Under the pieces are notes generated by a model. It saw only the letters and a program-made list of their open reading frames with translations. It had not been told where the DNA came from and did no database searches. From Tamarix chinensis (taxonomy: Eukaryota > Streptophyta > Magnoliopsida > Caryophyllales > Tamaricaceae): a stretch of DNA of 64,000 bases. This document shows, piece after piece, positions 34,550 to 46,115 of this stretch. How positions within the stretch are numbered: position 1 is the first letter of the stretch; each line of letters begins with the position of its first letter. Location: positions 12,653,128-12,717,127 of the forward strand of contig CM060174.1 in the NCBI GenBank assembly GCA_030549775.1. Reading direction: 5' to 3'. Position numbers and translations under genes: made by a program.

Positions 34550-35760
34550 ATACCTCATCTCAAAATCTCGTTCCTTTGGTTTTGTGCAGCATTCTATGTG
34601 AATAAACAATCTAAAATTGAATAAGGAACTCCTTGACTTATCATTAATTATGAGCTTCTTAACATGGCTCCTAAATGGATTTGCTACCCTATTCCTAACA
34701 AACGTGATCTCCTTCATAAACTTCATTATGCTCTCATCTTTTCAAAATTAGATCTAAAATCAAGATTTTAGCAAATCTAGATTACACTAAAAGATAGTTA
34801 AGAAAAACTATTTTTTTATTGTCCCTTTTGGACAATATCAATAAAATGTCACACCTTTTGGACTTAATAATGCTTCCTATAAATTTCAAAGAATTATGAA
34901 TGGCATTGTTGCTCTTTTCTCAATTTTTTCTATTATTTACAATGATGATGCCCTCATCTTCTCCTAATCTATTGATCAACATTTTAAACATCTTAGGACA
35001 TTCATTTCGGTCATCAAAAGGAACGGTCCCTTTGTCTCAAAATCTAAAATATCTCTTTTTCAAACCTTTATCAGGTTCCTAGGTCATTATCTCTCGCAAG
35101 GAACTATCACCCCAATCGAGAAGTCTCTTGATTTTCCTTCTAAATTTCCTTATAGGATTCTAGACAAAAAAAATAATTACAAAGATTCCTAGGTAGTCTT
35201 AATTATGTATTAGATTTTTATCCTAATGTCAATATTTTAGAAAATCCTCTCCTTGATAGGTTAAAGAAAAATATTGTGCCTTAGACCCAAGAACATACAA
35301 AAATTGTCAGATACATCAAAATTCAAGTCCAAAGCACCCCTGCCTCCACATTGGTGATCTAAAACTTCCTAAAGTGGTAGAAATGGACGCTTCTGACATT
35401 GGCTATGGTGTTATCCTCAAACAAATTCAAAACCAACAAAACATATAGTCTAGTTCAATTCTGCTAACTGGAATGATACTCATAAAAACTACTCCACTGT
35501 AAAAAAAAATCATCTCTGTTATACTTTGCATCCAAAAATTCCAATCTAACCTTTTAAACAATAAATTACTACTAAAAATATATTACAAATTAGAAAAAAA
35601 AAAGTACCGTAAAAATACATCTAAAACATTGTCTCCAAAAAGATATTTGCTAGATGGAGGGTCATCCTCTCAATCTTTGACAACGATATAGAATTTATCA
35701 AAGGTGATACAAATTCTATCTATGATTTCCTAACCATATAATTTCTTTAGGCAAAACTTT
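34550..35760 (+). pseudogene. Pararetrovirus reverse transcriptase and RNase H remnant
   Basis: Recognisable pieces run from PNKRDLLHKLHYA and FSKLDLKS (about 34690-34760) through the YNDD catalytic box (34938-34949) to the RNase H tail at about 35640-35745, where FDNDIEFIKGDTNS and DFLT remain. Reading frame changes several times and stops are frequent, so no enzyme is encoded. It is followed at 35764 by a new start, MAPKKKGK, of a frame that ends at about 35930. Confidence 0.72.
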
Positions 35761-36183
35761 GATATGGCTCCTAAAAAGAAAGGCAAAGAACCTGCCCCTA
35801 AAATGCTCACACAAAAGCCCATCAAATCATGGTATGAGGCCATAGTTGAAGATGAAGAAAATATCTCTTCACCACAAATGCATCCTCTAGACAAATGCCA
35901 CTATATGAAAACTGGGTTACTACTCTTATAGAATACCCTCATGGCGCTACAGCAAATCATGTAGAGTATGCCTCCTTTATCGACAGGTATAATTTCTTCC
36001 CTTATTTTAAAAATAGAGGAGGGATCTTTGTTTTAAAAACCAAACTTTAAACCTTCAAAAAAATTATCATATGATATTACATAATATATTTAGTCGCGAA
36101 TTAAATGAGCTTTAATAAATTAATTCAATATTCCATTTTTTTACTTCTACTATCATTTTAATTAATAAGGTACAATCACAATA

Positions 36184-36230
<47 letters not shown>
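36184..36230. repeat. (TTA)n microsatellite
   Basis: About fifteen TTA units right of the pararetrovirus remnant. Confidence 0.95.
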
Positions 36231-37092
36231 GATTTACTTATCTATAAAAATTTTGTATATTTTTTTATACTAAAAATGAATTATATATCAAACAAAGACT
36301 TTAGTTTTTACAGACAAGACACTGTTGTGATTTTAGGACAGTGGGACCACATTCCTGTTAGTACCTCCTTCATCTACAGAGATCATACTGTAGTCTTTTC
36401 CTCTAGGTGAAAGGGTCCAAAATGGAATGGAAATGTAAATCTTGCAGTTAGATGGATTTTGGTATAGCTTAAACAATGACGAAGAACCGTGTAATTGCTT
36501 GCATGCTAAGAAAATTCTGAAACTTCACTTTTTCATTCATGTTGTAAGGTGGATAAGAAAATATCCTTTGTACTCACACACGTGAAAAGTTGGGTGGGTC
36601 AACCATAGCTCAGAGGGAGCCATGCTTTTCCCATTCATTGTAGTGTTGGAGAGTTTGGTTTCATATGAGACAGAGAGATGGACTTCGAATGATGATGGTA
36701 TCAATGCAGGAGAAGTCCATGTAAGAAGGTGTTGGAATTCCTTAGTCTTGTTGTTTTTTCTTAAGGTGTGAGTTTCTTCCTCCTCATTGTCGCCAATTAT
36801 ACATCCCCTTTTTTTATTAATGTATAAATACATTTTTTCATCTTTACACATTCTTCCATCCATTTTTGTAAGGCATGGCTGGTTTTCTACACCATTAAGC
36901 TTCTCTATTCCTCCCACATCCAGTTCCTTTCATTCAATCAAAGAGCCTGAGGCTGTGGAGAAGGGTGGCAGTATAACTTTGGAGATTGGATGTATTACAA
37001 AATATCAGATCTAGATAAAAGTTAATGAGTTTAAATATGACACGGTGAAACCTTGGAGGATGAATTTTCTACAGATAATCTCATACTCTAAC

Positions 37093-37158
37093 AGAAGTAA
37101 ATGAGTTGAAAACTAGCAATATAATAGAAGTAAATGAGTTGAAAACTAGCAATATAAC
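37093..37158. repeat. Perfect 33 bp tandem duplication
   Basis: The unit AGAAGTAAATGAGTTGAAAA plus CTAGCAATATAAT occurs twice head to tail (37093-37125 and 37126-37158) without a difference. Confidence 0.95.
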
Positions 37159-38239
37159 TGAATTAGCAACTGCACCTCCAGTTGGGCACTTATTATCAAT
37201 TGAACCCTATGCTTTTGAGTTTTGACAGGTATAATTGATGTGATCTACACCCCCACCTCATCGTAGATCCCATAGCCCTAGTTCAAGTTAGATATGTAAA
37301 TGGGACGAGTTTCGGAACGAATGCATCACTATTTAAAATACCCCAAAATCCTAATTTTTGAGAATTAGAAAAAATTAATGATTTATTAGGGGAATTATTT
37401 TATTAAATTAAGAGGGATTAATTATGGCAAAATCAAGATGAAATTAATAAATAATTTAATTAGAAAAGAAGTAGGGTGTTTCGCTAATAAAAATGGAATT
37501 TAGGAAAAATCTTTCAAAAATCCTAAATCAACCTAAAAAGGGAATTTAATTATCATTTTATTAAAATATTATTATTTTTAAATAACCCAAATTACCAAAA
37601 TATTTTAAACACCCAACCCACCTATTTTTCTTCCTTTTTTTTCCTTTTTTTCATTTTTTTCTTTTTTTCCCTCTCTTTTCTTTTCTTTACTTTTATTTTC
37701 TTTCCTTTCCTTCCTCTCCTTTCTCTTTTTCTTTCTTCCCTTTTCCTTCCCCGTCCTAGGCCAGCCCACCCCTACGACCCAAACCCTCACCCATCTCCCT
37801 TCCTTCCACACAGCCTAAGGCTGCCTCCCTTTATCTCCCTCGCGACCCGATCCGACCCCCTCCTTTTCTTTCTTTCTTTCCCCTGGACCAACCTGTCCGC
37901 CTGCCCTCCTTCTTCTCTTCTCCTTCTCCCCCAACCCTGTCTCTCCTCGATGGTAACCCTTCCACTTCCTAACACAAGCATATGGCCTTTGCGCTACTAC
38001 ACGCAAGCATGCTGCCCCTATACCCTTCCCTATCACTCCCTCTCTCTCCTCCATCCAATCGCAGGCTCTCTCTCTCTCTCCTCATGCATGCCCCTCTCCC
38101 CCTTCCTTTTCCCCTTCCCGAACATGGCAGACCCTACAATTTCGTAGGCCTACTCTGGCCATAGGCCGCCGATTGACGACCTGCACGAGTGCCACCGACC
38201 TTCTCTCTTCCCCCTCTGTTGTTCCCCTCATCCTTGGCC

Positions 38240-38247
38240 TATAAATA
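38240..38247 (+). promoter_or_regulatory. TATA box of solo LTR E
   Basis: GCCTATAAATACCCC, identical in its core to the LTR F copy at 40370. It lies inside the GC-rich island, a plausible LTR promoter. Confidence 0.6.
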
Positions 38248-39152
38248 CCCCTCAACCAACCCCATTCAACTCTTTTTTCTCTTAACCCCAAAATCCTCAC
38301 CTCTAGTCGCCGCTACCTATTCAACCACATATTGCGTCGTCGCCGTCTGGCACCGCCGCCCAAACCACCACCCAAATTAATCCCTGCACCACCCTCCACC
38401 TAGCCACACCCCTCACCACCCTCAATCCTCCTTGCACAAGCCGCCTTGGCTGTGCAAAGTTGGTCATTCGACCAACCTTAACCCAACCACTACCGTCCTT
38501 TGTACAGCCGTCCGCCGCCACTCCCGCCGCAACCACCACTCCCTCTACCCTCCAAAATCACCAGCAGACCTTCCCCTATCTTTTCCTACCTTCCTTTTCC
38601 CCTACCTCCCTCTCCTCCTCCCTTCCTCCCTCTCCACCACTCTCGGCCACCACACCGCTGCCGCCTTTGGCTGCGCCGCCACCACCACTCCAACCTTCTC
38701 CACCTAGGCATCCTCCACCACCTCAAATCCCCCTCTTATCCCCCTTCTCATTCCCCCTCTCCTACCCTAAACACCCAAATTTCCACCTTTTTCCCTCTTC
38801 CCCCCCCCCCCCACCGTTGTCATACACCGTCATCGGTGTCGCCGGTCACCACTAACCCTAAGTGGAACTCCAACCCTTAAAACCCTAGTTGTGATACCTT
38901 TATCTCTTTTATTTGTCTTATGATATTATCCTTATTATTATTATTAACTTTATTATTATTATTAATGTGGATAATATTATTGGTATTATATCATTATTAT
39001 TATTATTATCATTATTATTATTATTAAATATAGCTTCAAAAATATTAATACTACTATTATTAATGGTCGAACCTTATTTTCATCATCATTATTATTATTA
39101 TCATGACTATCATTGTTTTATTATCATTAATATCATTTTTATTCTTGTTATC

Positions 39153-39179
39153 GTTGTTGTTGTTGTTGTTGTTGTTGTT
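39153..39179. repeat. (TTG)n/(TTA)n microsatellite in LTR E
   Basis: Nine TTG units followed by TTA units. Open frames here on either strand (for instance poly-Asn on the minus strand) are triplet-repeat artefacts. Confidence 0.95.
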
Positions 39180-40369
39180 ATTATTATTATTAATGCTAAC
39201 TTGGCATAGTACTACTATTACTATTATTATAAAAATATTCAAACCCTTACATTATCATTATTTTGATTATTATTATTATTATTATTGGCATTATCCTTAA
39301 CAATATTATTATTTTGTTAATATTACTATTATTATAGTATTATTTTTATTACTAACCATATTATTAGCCTTAACCTTAATAATACTATGGTTTTTATGTA
39401 ATACCCCAGAATTAATTATTTTGGAAATATGTCATTAAATAAGAATTTATTGGGAAATTAAATTAATTTATTATTTTATGTAGATTAAGAGGGATTATGT
39501 AGGGCAAATTAATAGGAAATTATAAATATTTTTATAAAGGAGGAAAATTTGGGCTTTGTGTAAATTAAAAGGAGTTAGGAAGAATATTTTTAAAAGGGCC
39601 CTAAATTAGCCTAAAAAGGAGGTTTAATATTTTTATTTAAATATTTAAATAATCTTATTCTGGGTACCCCAAGAAAATACTCTAAATATTTATGTAAAGC
39701 CAAAACATTTAAAATCTTCTTTTTTTTCCCTCTTTTTCTCTTTCTTTTCTTCTTTTCTTCTTTTCCTAATTTTCTTTCTCCTTCTCGCCGGTTGGGCCTG
39801 CCCGCAGCCCAACCCCTCCTTTCCTTCTCCTTCCCCACGGCCCAGCGCCATTTGGCCCCTCGTTGCTGCAACTAGACGGAGCGTTTCGCCTCTCCATCCG
39901 CTGAGACGCTGCATCTCGTTTAATGAAAATAATCGTTGCCAGTCCAACAGCACGACGCAACGCTTCGATTCCCTACCTGCTGAAATGCCGCGTTTTGTTT
40001 TAAAACCTTATAACCGTTGCCAAACCGGCCGGCTCTCCCTCCTTTCCTTTTTCCCCTGGACCGCCCGGTCCACCGCACCCTGTCGTCTTCCTCGTCGCGC
40101 CAGGCCTGCAACTCGCAGCCTGCACCGCCGACAGCCACCTGTCGTTTAGCCGTCCTCTCCTACCATTTCCGTCCCTTTCTTTCCCATTTCGACCCAACCT
40201 GCCCGTCCTACCCCTCACGCATGCTGCCCCCTTTCCTTTTTCCTACACTGAGCCAAACACACCCTACAAATTTGCAGGGCATGCGCCGGCTGCCACCACC
40301 GGACGGTGACCTGCCGCACCTGTCCCGCGTTCCCTCTCCCTCCTTCATCGTTTCCCCCTCCAAATTGCC

Positions 40370-40377
40370 TATAAATA
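40370..40377 (+). promoter_or_regulatory. TATA box of solo LTR F
   Basis: GCCTATAAATACCCCC at the end of a CT-rich block and before a CG-rich block. The position matches the TATA boxes of LTRs C and E. Confidence 0.6.
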
Positions 40378-41174
40378 CCCCCTATTAGCAGCCATAGCCA
40401 GCCTATTTTTTCGAAATTTCCCCGAAACTCTGCCTCGTCGCCGCCCAAAAAGTTGAGCTTTCCGCCGCCGCCCACCAGGACCTTCCCCGCACTTCCCTCT
40501 ACAAAACCAAACCACCACCACCCCTTGCCTCGCCCTGCACGTACCGCCCTAGGCGTGCGAAGTCACCACCCCGAGCAGCCATCTTCAGCCTTCGCCGCCC
40601 CTCGCGCTGCCTTCTACCGCCACCCCCGCCGCAACCAACGCTTCCACCACCCTCCAAAATGCCTACCAGACCTCCCTCTACCTTCCCTTATCTCCCTCTT
40701 ATTCTACCTCCCCCATTTTCCACCACTCTCCACCACCTTCGGCCGTCGCGCCGCCACTCCCAGCCACGCCACCACCCTCATTCCATCCCTCTCTATCTAC
40801 TTCATCCTCCTCCACCTAGAACACTCCTCCATTCCCTCTCCTCTAACCCACACCTTGATCTTTCCACCTCCCTTCCTCCTCCATCGCTGCCACCACGCGC
40901 CGCCGCCGGTCCACCACTGACCTTAGGTGGTTTTCCAATCCCCCAATCCTTAAAAACTATTTTCTATAAGTATTAGTAATTTTATCTAGTATTAATAATA
41001 TTATCCGTAATAATAATATTATTATTATTACTATTATCATCATCATCATTATTATTATTATTACACTCTTAATATTACTATGTATCATCCTTATTTTCCT
41101 AACTTAAATTCAGAGATAGTTAACTAGAGTATATTATTAAAAAGGAAACAACTTTAACATTAAGATGGTTATCC

Positions 41175-41178
<4 letters not shown>

Positions 41179-41217
<39 letters not shown>
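41179..41217. repeat. (TTA)n microsatellite in LTR F
   Basis: About thirteen TTA units. A second run of similar size lies at about 41737-41777. Confidence 0.93.
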
Positions 41218-41220
<3 letters not shown>

Positions 41221-41733
41221 TATTGTTATTACTCTTATTACTATCTCTATCACTACTACTAATACTAGATGTGGCTTATTATCATTATCTTACTACTATA
41301 TGTGATAGACATTTGAAATCTTATATTACTATTATCATTATTATTATTATTACTATTGACATTATTATTTCTATTATTAATGACATTATTACTACTACTA
41401 TTACTTAAACCATAAGTATTTTAGTAATATTGTTATTATCACTATTAGTACTACCTTTATCATTATCCTTATTTTCTTTACTAACATTGTTAATGGTGAC
41501 CTTGCCCATCGTTACTTTTATTAATATAAACTTTTAAACCCTTAAGTTATTATTATCCAAAATATCACTTTTACCGTTATTATCCCTAGGAAAAATAGTA
41601 CTTTGATAATATTACAACTATTATACTGTTATTCGAATCCTAACACTATAGTTGACCTTACCCTTCAAAAAAAAGAAGGGGAAGAGAGATGTTAAGGTTC
41701 TAGCACTATAAACATTAGCGTTACCATTAGTAG

Positions 41734-41778
<45 letters not shown>

Positions 41779-43218
41779 CACTATTTTACTATGGTTAGCA
41801 TGAACACTATTATTATAAGAATAGAGCTAACAGGTCTAATAGTATAAGTGTAACAATAAATATTAAAAATAAACATATTTTGACTAGTAATATTTAGTAG
41901 ACTATTTTTAAGATAAAAACCTTAGTTTTCGTATAATACTCTCTTTAATAATAATAACCCTAATCTTAAACTAGAATAAGGGATTATGGTACTTTTGAGG
42001 GAAACTAATACTTAGTATTTTCCCTTTTATAGGTGTTCCTAACCAAAACCCTAAGGAGTTATAGGAGCGTGCTCTAAGCCCGGCGTCGCTTTAGGTAAGG
42101 ATGTAGCTAAGGCCCTTGTGTGTTGCGTGATTTGTATGCCTTGGATGCTTTATATTTCATGCTATATTATGTATCGTATGTTTTTCCTTAACTTGTCTTA
42201 TGTGTAGCGCAGCTTGGAGTGAGGTATGTTCTGTATGTGTTCTTATGATATGAATATGACATGTACATGTGATGATTGTGGTGCGATATGATATGGCCCT
42301 CTAAGACATGCATACGAGGACAAATGATATCATGTTATGGGAAATGAAAGGACAAAAATAAACAAATGAAAAGTGAGATGCTAAGGGGAATATGAGGTTG
42401 ACCAAAATGAACAAGAGATGAGAACCATGCATGGGAATTCTAGGGTTTGCATGGGGATGATCTTTACGTGTGAAAAGTTGATTTAGGGTGTAAATAAGTT
42501 AAGGGGAGAGTTGTGGAGTGATTGGAGACTTATGAAGAAAAATAGTACGCAGGTCGGTGTAAGGGTGTGTAAGGGACCCGATTAGGGTTTTGGGAGGAAG
42601 TAATAATCTAGAAATTTTGGAAGTAAAAATGATTAAGGGAGAGTGTAGTATGGGTTAAGAAGGGGGATTTACTATATGAGGGGTGAGTATGGGTGTCATG
42701 GGTGAGAAGGAATGTTGAGTGAGAAATAGAGAGGTTACTTGTGGGAGAAGAAAGGTACTAGGGTTTGAGGTGGTCAACTAGGGTTTTTCATGGTCACATG
42801 CGGAATCGAGAGATAAGGTGATATGTTTTGGGATTGGATCTAATTGAGATAAGATGTGGGGCGTTGAATGAAGTAAAGATAGTGTAAGTGAGAGAAGGTT
42901 GGGCCACATTGGCCCAATTAGGGTTTTCAAGGGAAAACCCTAGGGGTGATAGGAGTTGGAGTTGATGTCATAAGGTGTTGGGCCTAACCCACACCCGTAG
43001 GGGTTGACTCTTTCATTTAAAGGTAAGTGTAAAGGGAATGGATGTCGGGGTGTAATAAGGGGCGCAGGAGTCTCAAGATATGGGACGGGCCCCCTAGGGA
43101 GGATAGATGTAGAGGGTAGTTGATATGCATGTCAAGGGTGGAAAGCTTTATCTAATAAGACACGAATAAGATACTAATTACTTAAAGAGCAAGACTGTTG
43201 AGCTGAGCCCAGACCGAT

Positions 43219-43454
43219 CCACCGGCATAATAGTGGTTAGGTGCGTTCTGCCCTATAAGTGACCAATCCACCGGCTATAATAGTGGGAGATCCCGAGCTC
43301 AACAAACCAAACATTATGTTGTAAATGAATCATGGGAAAGCTACTATATACTTACAGTGAAACACCATGAGAGTCGGGGCCAGACCGATCCACCGGCATA
43401 ATAGTGGCCAGGAGCGTTCTGCCCTAGAGACCGATCCACCGGCTATAATAGTGG
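43219..43454 (+). repeat. Hairpin-motif array in LTR F
   Basis: Four copies of CCACCGGC(A/T)TATAATAGTGG-like units at 43219-43236, 43268-43286, 43390-43407 and 43436-43454. They sit in two larger units of about 170 bases that also share GTTCTGCCCTA. Each motif can pair CCAC with GTGG around a 10-11 base loop. Confidence 0.85.
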
Positions 43455-45768
43455 GGCTCCCACACTCGCATGGATTAACAAAGATTATGGTATGAAATGA
43501 CTACATTTAATAGAGATTTATGAGGAATTAAGTCTAATTAGATCATAGCCGACCTTAATTATCTGGATTAATATATGCAGCTTATGTGAATGTGTCATGT
43601 ATGCTATGTTTTATGTTTGTATGTTTGGCCTTAGCGCATCTGTTACCTTACTCAGTACATAGCGTACTGATCACCCATTTCGTGGGTGCTGCTCATTCCC
43701 ACAAGCAGAAGACCCGTCTGAGCTTGTGCAGGTAGGGGATGACGTCTTCGATGCCTACGACACCTACGAGGCATCGAGTGGGGATGAGTGTTGTGCCTAA
43801 ACTGGACCTGGGGATCGAGAGTGACTCGGCCGGACCTGTCTCTTTTATTTGACTTTTTATTATCGTATTTTAATTGTGTTATGTACTATGCTTATGTTTG
43901 AAAACGTACTCTTTGGATTGTAATCCCTAAGTCGCACTCTGACTTCTGTTTGACTTATGTTTTATTATGATTCATGTTTGGTGTTAATTTTATTTAGCCT
44001 TAGCACTTAGTACTAGAACAGTAGGAGTGAACCGATCTGGTACTAGGTGTGGCGGTAATGCCCCCGAGTTTACGGTTTTATCTTTTGCTTCCGCTAAACC
44101 TTTTGATTTAAACGAAATTTTTCAGTAGTAAATTTGGGGGTGTTACATTCTATTATTATTATTATTATTACTATTTTGCTACAACTAGTATTATTACTAT
44201 TATTAGAAGTAATAAAGCTATTAGATTTAATAATATAAATATGGCTATAAATATTTATCATGAACCTATTTTGACTAGTAATAACCTAGTAGGCTAACTT
44301 GAGAATAAAAACCCTATTTTTACTTGTGAAGTTTCTGTTAATAATAGTAACCCTAATATTAGAATAAAGTAGGGAATAATAGTATTTTTAGTAGGAGGGA
44401 ATTAATCCTTAGTTTTTCCTCTTGTAGGTGAACCTAGTCAAAACCCGAAGGAGGCATAGGAGTGTGCTCCAAGACTAGTGACGTGTTAGGTAAGGGTATA
44501 GCTAAGGCCTTATGTGTGTTATGTGTCTTGTATGCCTTATATGTTATGTACCATGTTATATTGTGTATCTTATGGTTATCATTATACTTGTTTTATGTGT
44601 AGCATAGCTTAGAGTTGAGGTATGCTCATGTATTTTCTTATGGCATGTGTATAATATGTATATGTTGTGAGTATGATGTGATGTGTTGTGGCCCTTTAGG
44701 ACATGCATGCTAGGATATTTAATGTAATGATATAGGGTGAAAGGATGAAAAAGGAAAATGGGGAAGTAAGTTGACCAAGGGGAAATAAGTTGGCCAAGGG
44801 GAAGTAAGTTAACCAAGGGATATGGGATTGACCTAAATATCTCATGATCCATGAAAGGGAAAGTAAGAGATGACTATGAAGAAAATAAAAGAGTGGGTGA
44901 ATTTTGAATGGGAATTATAGGGTTTTGTATGAAAACTTTGAGGGTTTGCATAGGGTGAATGGAGTCTACATGGGGATGAACTTTACACGTGAAAAGTTAT
45001 CTTGGGGTGTAAGTAAGGTAAGGAAAGAGTTGTTTGGGTGATTGGAGGCTTTGGGTGAAAAATAGTGCATGGGTTAGTATAAAGGTGCATAGGAGACCTA
45101 GCTAAGGTTTGATAGGAAAACCCTAATTTGGATGGTAGTGAAAGTAAAAATAATAGAGGGTGAGTGGAGTACGAGATCAGGGTGGAAGAATTTCATCTGT
45201 AGGGTGAGTATGGGTATCATGGGAAAGTAAGAGTGGAAGGTGAGAAATATTAATAAATAATAAAATTAATATCATATATAATAATATTAAAATAAGGGGT
45301 GACAGCTGGAAAGGAAGGATGCTAGGGTTTGGTGTGGCCAGATAGTGTTTGGTGTGATCAATTAGGGTTTCATAGTCACACGTGTATTTGGGGGAGTAAC
45401 ATGAAATAATGAGGGGGTGATGTGTGGGGTGTTAAGCCAGCCTTAGTGGTGTGAGGCAGAGGGCCACATAGGCCCAAATTAGGGTTTTAGGAGAAAACCC
45501 TAGGATAAGGCAGTGAGTGGACTTGCAGGCATAGGGTAGTTAGGCCTTGACCCACACACTTAGGAGTTGGGCCTCCAGTATGAGTAAGTGGAAGAATGGA
45601 AGGATGTTAGGGCATGTTAGGAGGGAAGAAGTCTCGAGATATGGGACAGGCTCTCTTAGAAGGATAAGAATAGATGGAGTGTGACATGCATGTCTAGGGT
45701 GAAACTTATTGAATAAGACACTATAAGACACTAATCATTTAAAATGAAATATTATTGAGCCAGGCCCA

Positions 45769-46115
45769 GATCGATCCACGGGCATAATAATGATCAGGTG
45801 TCGGGGTGCCCTGGAGACCGATCCACCGACATACAATAGTGGTCAGTTGCTTTCTTCCCTTTATGTTTCTGATCCACCGGCTATAATAGTAGGGGATCCC
45901 GAGCTCAATAAAACAAACTCTAAGTATGATAAGACATAGAAGACACTAAGTGTTTACAGTGAAACACCATGATAGTCGGGGCCAAACCGATCCACCTACA
46001 ATAATAGTGGCCAGAAGCATTTTGCTCTGGAAACCGATCCACCGGTAATAATAGGGATCAGGAGCATTTTGCCCTATACATTTCTGATCCACCAGCTATA
46101 ATAATGGGATTCCCG
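45769..46115 (+). repeat. Hairpin-motif array in LTR E
   Basis: Six more worn copies of the GATCCACC...ATAATAGTGG motif, starting near 45774, 45820, 45870, 45989, 46037 and 46085, interspersed with GTTCTGCCCT-like spacers. Two more copies than in LTR F. Confidence 0.75.

Larger units (their letters stand above)
30340..36050 (+). pseudogene. Endogenous pararetrovirus (Caulimoviridae-like), main piece
   Basis: A plus-strand viral polyprotein remnant. In order: a movement-protein-like area (30340-31000), coat-protein-like open pieces (31301-31564, 31947-32258), a zinc-knuckle relic (about 32710), a duplicated linker (33034-33900), an aspartic protease with DTGA (about 33907), reverse transcriptase (34550-35160) with a retained YNDD box at 34938-34949, RNase H (35180-35760), and the start of another frame at 35764 (MAPKKKGK). 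Having coat, protease, reverse transcriptase and RNase H but no integrase or LTRs is diagnostic of plant pararetroviruses. The arrangement suggests a florendovirus- or petuvirus-like lineage (inference). Numerous stops and frameshifts leave it non-functional. Confidence 0.8.
36051..37333. other. Intergenic stretch between pararetrovirus and LTR E
   Basis: No gene can be supported. It holds a (TTA)n run (36184-36230), a TATAAATA (36823-36830) without a convincing downstream start, and a perfect 33 bp tandem duplication. A 126-residue open frame (36917-36537, minus) matches nothing I recognise, has no domain, signal peptide or clear promoter, and is most likely chance. Confidence 0.5.
39397..44147 (+). 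mobile_element. Solo LTR F (inner, nested in LTR E)
   Basis: Clean termini TGTAATACCCC (39397) and GGGGGTGTTACA (ends 44147), 4751 bases. Flanks TTTTA (39392-39396) and TTCTA (44148-44152) match at 4 of 5. The GC-rich island (39780-40930) still keeps many CG dinucleotides, unlike E, C and D, in keeping with a younger insertion. Next come TTA tracts, then a body parallel to LTR E, for example GGTAAGGATGTAGCTAAGGCC against GGTAAGGGTATAGCTAAGGCC. Four hairpin motifs lie at 43219-43454 and the GTTACCTTACTCAGTACATAG segment at about 43640. No coding domain. Confidence 0.9.

Noticed and set aside
36537..36917. 126-codon minus-strand frame as a host gene
   Set aside because: No recognisable domain, promoter or family, and the opposite strand is also partly open. 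Not strong enough to call.
38913..39300. Poly-Ile/Leu and poly-Asn frames
   Set aside because: Artefacts of (TTA)n and (TTG)n tracts in LTR E.
38432..40976. Long Pro/Ser/His-rich open frames (up to 155 codons) on both strands
   Set aside because: They occur in overlapping frames and on both strands in CT/GC-rich LTR islands, have no domain and differ between LTRs E and F. Composition explains them.
43207..46115. CRISPR array
   Set aside because: Regular repeats with spacers are present, but the units are imperfect, sit inside plant LTRs and have no cas genes. This is eukaryotic nuclear DNA.
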